A DNA stretch of 64,000 nucleotides from Hydrogenophaga palleronii NBRC 102513 (lineage in GTDB: Bacteria; Pseudomonadota; Gammaproteobacteria; Burkholderiales; Burkholderiaceae_C). The notes beneath the pieces were generated by a model that saw only the letters and a program-made list of their open reading frames with translations, was not told where the DNA came from and ran no database searches. The stretch is taken from assembly GCF_001571225.1 (NCBI RefSeq), contig NZ_BCTJ01000020.1, positions 19,988-83,987 of the forward strand, given 5' to 3'. The position numbers and the translations under genes are program-made. How positions within the stretch are numbered: the first letter of the stretch is position 1; each line of letters begins with the position of its first letter. Of this stretch, positions 62,502-64,000 are shown piece by piece.

Positions 62502-63053
62502 TTATTGCGCGTCGGCCACTTCCACACGCCGCGCACCGTTGAACCGCTTGGTCCAGTAGGTGTTGTGCATGTTTTCCATGCGCACCTGCGCGCCGGAACG
62601 GGGCGAGTGGATGAACTTGCCGTCGCCGACGTAGATGCCGACATGGCTGAAGGCACGGCGCATGGTGTTGAAGAACACCAGGTCACCCGGCTTGAGTTCG
62701 CTGCGATCGATTTTCTGGGTGGCCGCAGCCTGCTCGTCGGAGCGGCGCGGCAGGATCTTGCCCAGCGATTGTTCGTAGACCGCGCGCACGAAACCGCTGC
62801 AGTCGAAGCCGGTTTCGGCGGTGTTGCCGCCGTAGCGGTAAGGCACGTCGAGGAAGGCGATGGCGTTGATGACCAGGCTGGAAGCCTGGTCGCTCATGGT
62901 GTCGCGAGCATGCTGCACTTGCTGGCCGATGCGCGACATCAGGCCCTTGTCGTTGAGCAGCTTGTCCATGTCTTCATAACCGGTGTTACCGGGGGCGGCA
63001 TGTGCCACCACCGCAGAACAGCTCAACAAAAGAATAGGGGCCCAACGCGTCAT
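62502..63053 (-). CDS. NlpC/P60 family peptidase (C40)
   Basis: 183 residues. A signal peptide (ILLLSCSAVVAHA-AP) precedes a helical stretch and a C-terminal NlpC/P60 domain (about 70-183). The catalytic Cys is in GFDCSGFVRAVYEQ, the His in FSHVGIYVGDGKFIH and a third polar residue near the end. Preceding YRYGGN is also conserved. It likely cuts stem peptides of peptidoglycan in the periplasm. A Cys inside the signal region (LLLSCSAV) is not a good lipobox. Start at 63053; the upstream in-frame ATG lacks hydrophobic continuity. Confidence 0.92.
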   Translation of the reverse strand: MTRWAPILLLSCSAVVAHAAPGNTGYEDMDKLLNDKGLMSRIGQQVQHARDTMSDQASSLVINAIAFLDVPYRYGGNTAETGFDCSGFVRAVYEQSLGKILPRRSDEQAAATQKIDRSELKPGDLVFFNTMRRAFSHVGIYVGDGKFIHSPRSGAQVRMENMHNTYWTKRFNGARRVEVADAQ

Positions 63054-63257
63054 GGCAGCGAGGGTATCGGCGCCGCTGCGGTAAGTCAAGTGAAAATCGG
63101 ACTCCAACCCCTTGATTTACAACCACTTTCGCCTGCTGATCCGCTGATGGGTCGGTCTGGCGGGATGGCCGGTGCGCGCACGCTGCCCGCCACGCCCGGG
63201 TTTGGCTGCGAGAATGCCGGCTTCCCCGAACGCTCCCATGACCTGAAAGAAAGCCCG

Positions 63258-63866
63258 ATGCTGCTGGACGCCTCCGATTCCCAACTGGTGCTGGTGGACT
63301 ACCAGACCCGCCTGATGCCCGCCATCTTCGAAGGCCCCCAGGTGCTGGCCAATGCCGTGCGCCTGGCGCAGATGGCCAAGCTGCTGCGCGTGCCGGTCTG
63401 GGGCACCGAGCAGAACCCCGAGAAGCTGGGCCACAACCCGCCCGAGTTGCGTGAGCTGTGCCAGAAGACGCTGTCCAAGATGCATTTCGGCGCCGTGTCC
63501 GACGGCCTGGCCGACTGGCTGCGTCCACCCGCGCGCCAGAACACCGGCGGCAACGCGCGCAGCCTGCCCAAGCACTTGCAGAAACCGGCGGCTGCGCCGG
63601 TGGCCGAGCGCCAGACCGTGGTGGTGGCGGGCTGCGAAGCCCATGTCTGCCTGCTGCAGACCGCGCTGGAGCTGATCGAGCAGGAGTTCGACGTCTGGGT
63701 CGTCACCGACGCCTGCAGCTCGCGCACCGAGCGAAACCGCGACGCCGCTTTTGACCGCCTGGCCGGCGCGGGCGCCGAGCTGGTGACTACCGAGATGGTG
63801 GCATTCGAGTGGCTGCGCACCGCCGACCACCCCGAATTTCGCGACGTGCATGCCTTGATCAAATGA
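63258..63866 (+). CDS. Isochorismatase-family hydrolase
   Basis: 202 residues, cysteine-hydrolase fold. The catalytic Asp is in LVLVDYQTRL (residue 14), a Lys in LSKMHFGAV and the Cys in VVVAGCEAHVCLLQTALEL, the family triad. A stretch of about 25 residues rich in Pro, Arg and Gly (LRPPARQNTGGNARSLPKHL) is inserted between Lys and Cys, so the protein is longer than the usual YcaC-like 180. Substrate unknown; isochorismate activity is unlikely in short stand-alone forms. ATG at 63258 with GAAAGAAAG upstream. Confidence 0.88.
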   Translation: MLLDASDSQLVLVDYQTRLMPAIFEGPQVLANAVRLAQMAKLLRVPVWGTEQNPEKLGHNPPELRELCQKTLSKMHFGAVSDGLADWLRPPARQNTGGNARSLPKHLQKPAAAPVAERQTVVVAGCEAHVCLLQTALELIEQEFDVWVVTDACSSRTERNRDAAFDRLAGAGAELVTTEMVAFEWLRTADHPEFRDVHALIK

Positions 63867-63877
63867 GGACGGAGCAG

Positions 63878-63900
63878 GGCGCAGGGCAGTGACCTGCGCC
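63878..63900 (+). terminator. Hairpin after the isochorismatase gene
   Basis: GGCGCAGG and CCTGCGCC arms, seven-base loop, 11 bases after the stop. Only a short T-poor tail follows; weak. Confidence 0.4.
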
Positions 63901-63983
63901 TTGTCAGCCCCATGCAAGCCGGCTGCCAATAATTATGAATTCAGTTTAAGCGCGGCCACTGCACACATCAAGAGGAGACAAAC

Positions 63984-64000
63984 ATGAGCACAGCCCAGGG
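63984..64000 (+). CDS. Start of a gene cut by the window edge
   Basis: ATG at 63984 with a strong AGAGGAGACAAAC ribosome binding site; only MSTAQ is visible. The site resembles that of aceE, suggesting good expression. Product unknown. Confidence 0.6.

Overview
The window looks like ordinary chromosome of a GC-rich betaproteobacterium, most likely a member of the Comamonadaceae (Burkholderiales); a Hydrogenophaga-like genus is my guess. Pointers are the Bug/TctC-type orphan solute-binding proteins, polyhydroxybutyrate genes (phaR, a 3-hydroxybutyrate dehydrogenase), an E3 subunit of pyruvate dehydrogenase carrying its own lipoyl domain, a RelA with an eroded hydrolase half, and the order rpsB-tsf-pyrH-frr-uppS-cdsA-dxr-rseP-bamA-skp-lpxD-fabZ-lpxA-lpxB-rnhB. 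I see no phage, IS element, CRISPR array or plasmid gene.

Layout. 1-5.8 kb (minus strand): a thioredoxin-fold protein cut by the window edge, serB, an orphan Bug solute-binding protein and mfd. 5.9-7.2 kb: ispD-ispF. 7.2-9.3 kb (minus): an OmpR/EnvZ-type two-component system. 9.5-10.6 kb: a small exported protein overlapping a SIMPL-domain protein. 10.6-14.8 kb: 3-hydroxybutyrate dehydrogenase (minus), an alpha/beta hydrolase and relA. 14.8-17.2 kb: tRNA-Val(GAC) with its terminator, then a lower-GC acyltransferase gene that looks like an islet. 17.5-23.7 kb: phaR, rimO, tRNA-Leu(CAG, minus), rnr, a class I amidotransferase-like hydrolase and a YggT protein. 23.7-26.7 kb (minus): nnr and a dadA-like oxidoreductase. 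26.9-42.3 kb: one long same-strand block running from translation genes (rpsB, tsf, frr) through pyrH, undecaprenyl and phospholipid synthesis (uppS, cdsA), isoprenoids (dxr), envelope quality control (rseP, bamA, skp) and lipid A (lpxD, fabZ, lpxA, lpxB) to rnhB and an RNA methyltransferase. 42.4-48.3 kb: carA, an unknown 120-residue protein, carB, greA and a DUF4149-like membrane protein. 48.4-52.5 kb (minus): folD, a FixJ-type regulator and a PAS-domain sensor kinase. 52.7-59 kb: aceE-aceF-lpd, divergent from the sensor kinase. 59-64 kb: a secreted alpha/beta hydrolase divergent from a LysR regulator that overlaps a second Bug protein, an NlpC/P60 peptidase, an isochorismatase-family protein and the first codons of a further gene.

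How the parts fit. The central block is an envelope-building cluster: dxr here, and ispD/ispF elsewhere in the window, feed the isoprenoid used by UppS; CdsA supplies CDP-diacylglycerol; LpxD/A/B with FabZ make lipid A; Skp and BamA assemble outer-membrane proteins. CarAB feeds the pyrimidine pathway that also includes PyrH. PhaR and the 3-hydroxybutyrate dehydrogenase point to PHB storage and use. The most interesting parts are regulatory or accessory: a greA leader with a hairpin just after its promoter, the PAS/FixJ pair beside the pyruvate dehydrogenase operon, the unknown gene between carA and carB, the acyltransferase islet after tRNA-Val, and the hydrolase/LysR/Bug cluster. I found no convincing wholly new system. 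Very long antisense open frames are codon-bias artefacts of this GC-rich sequence.
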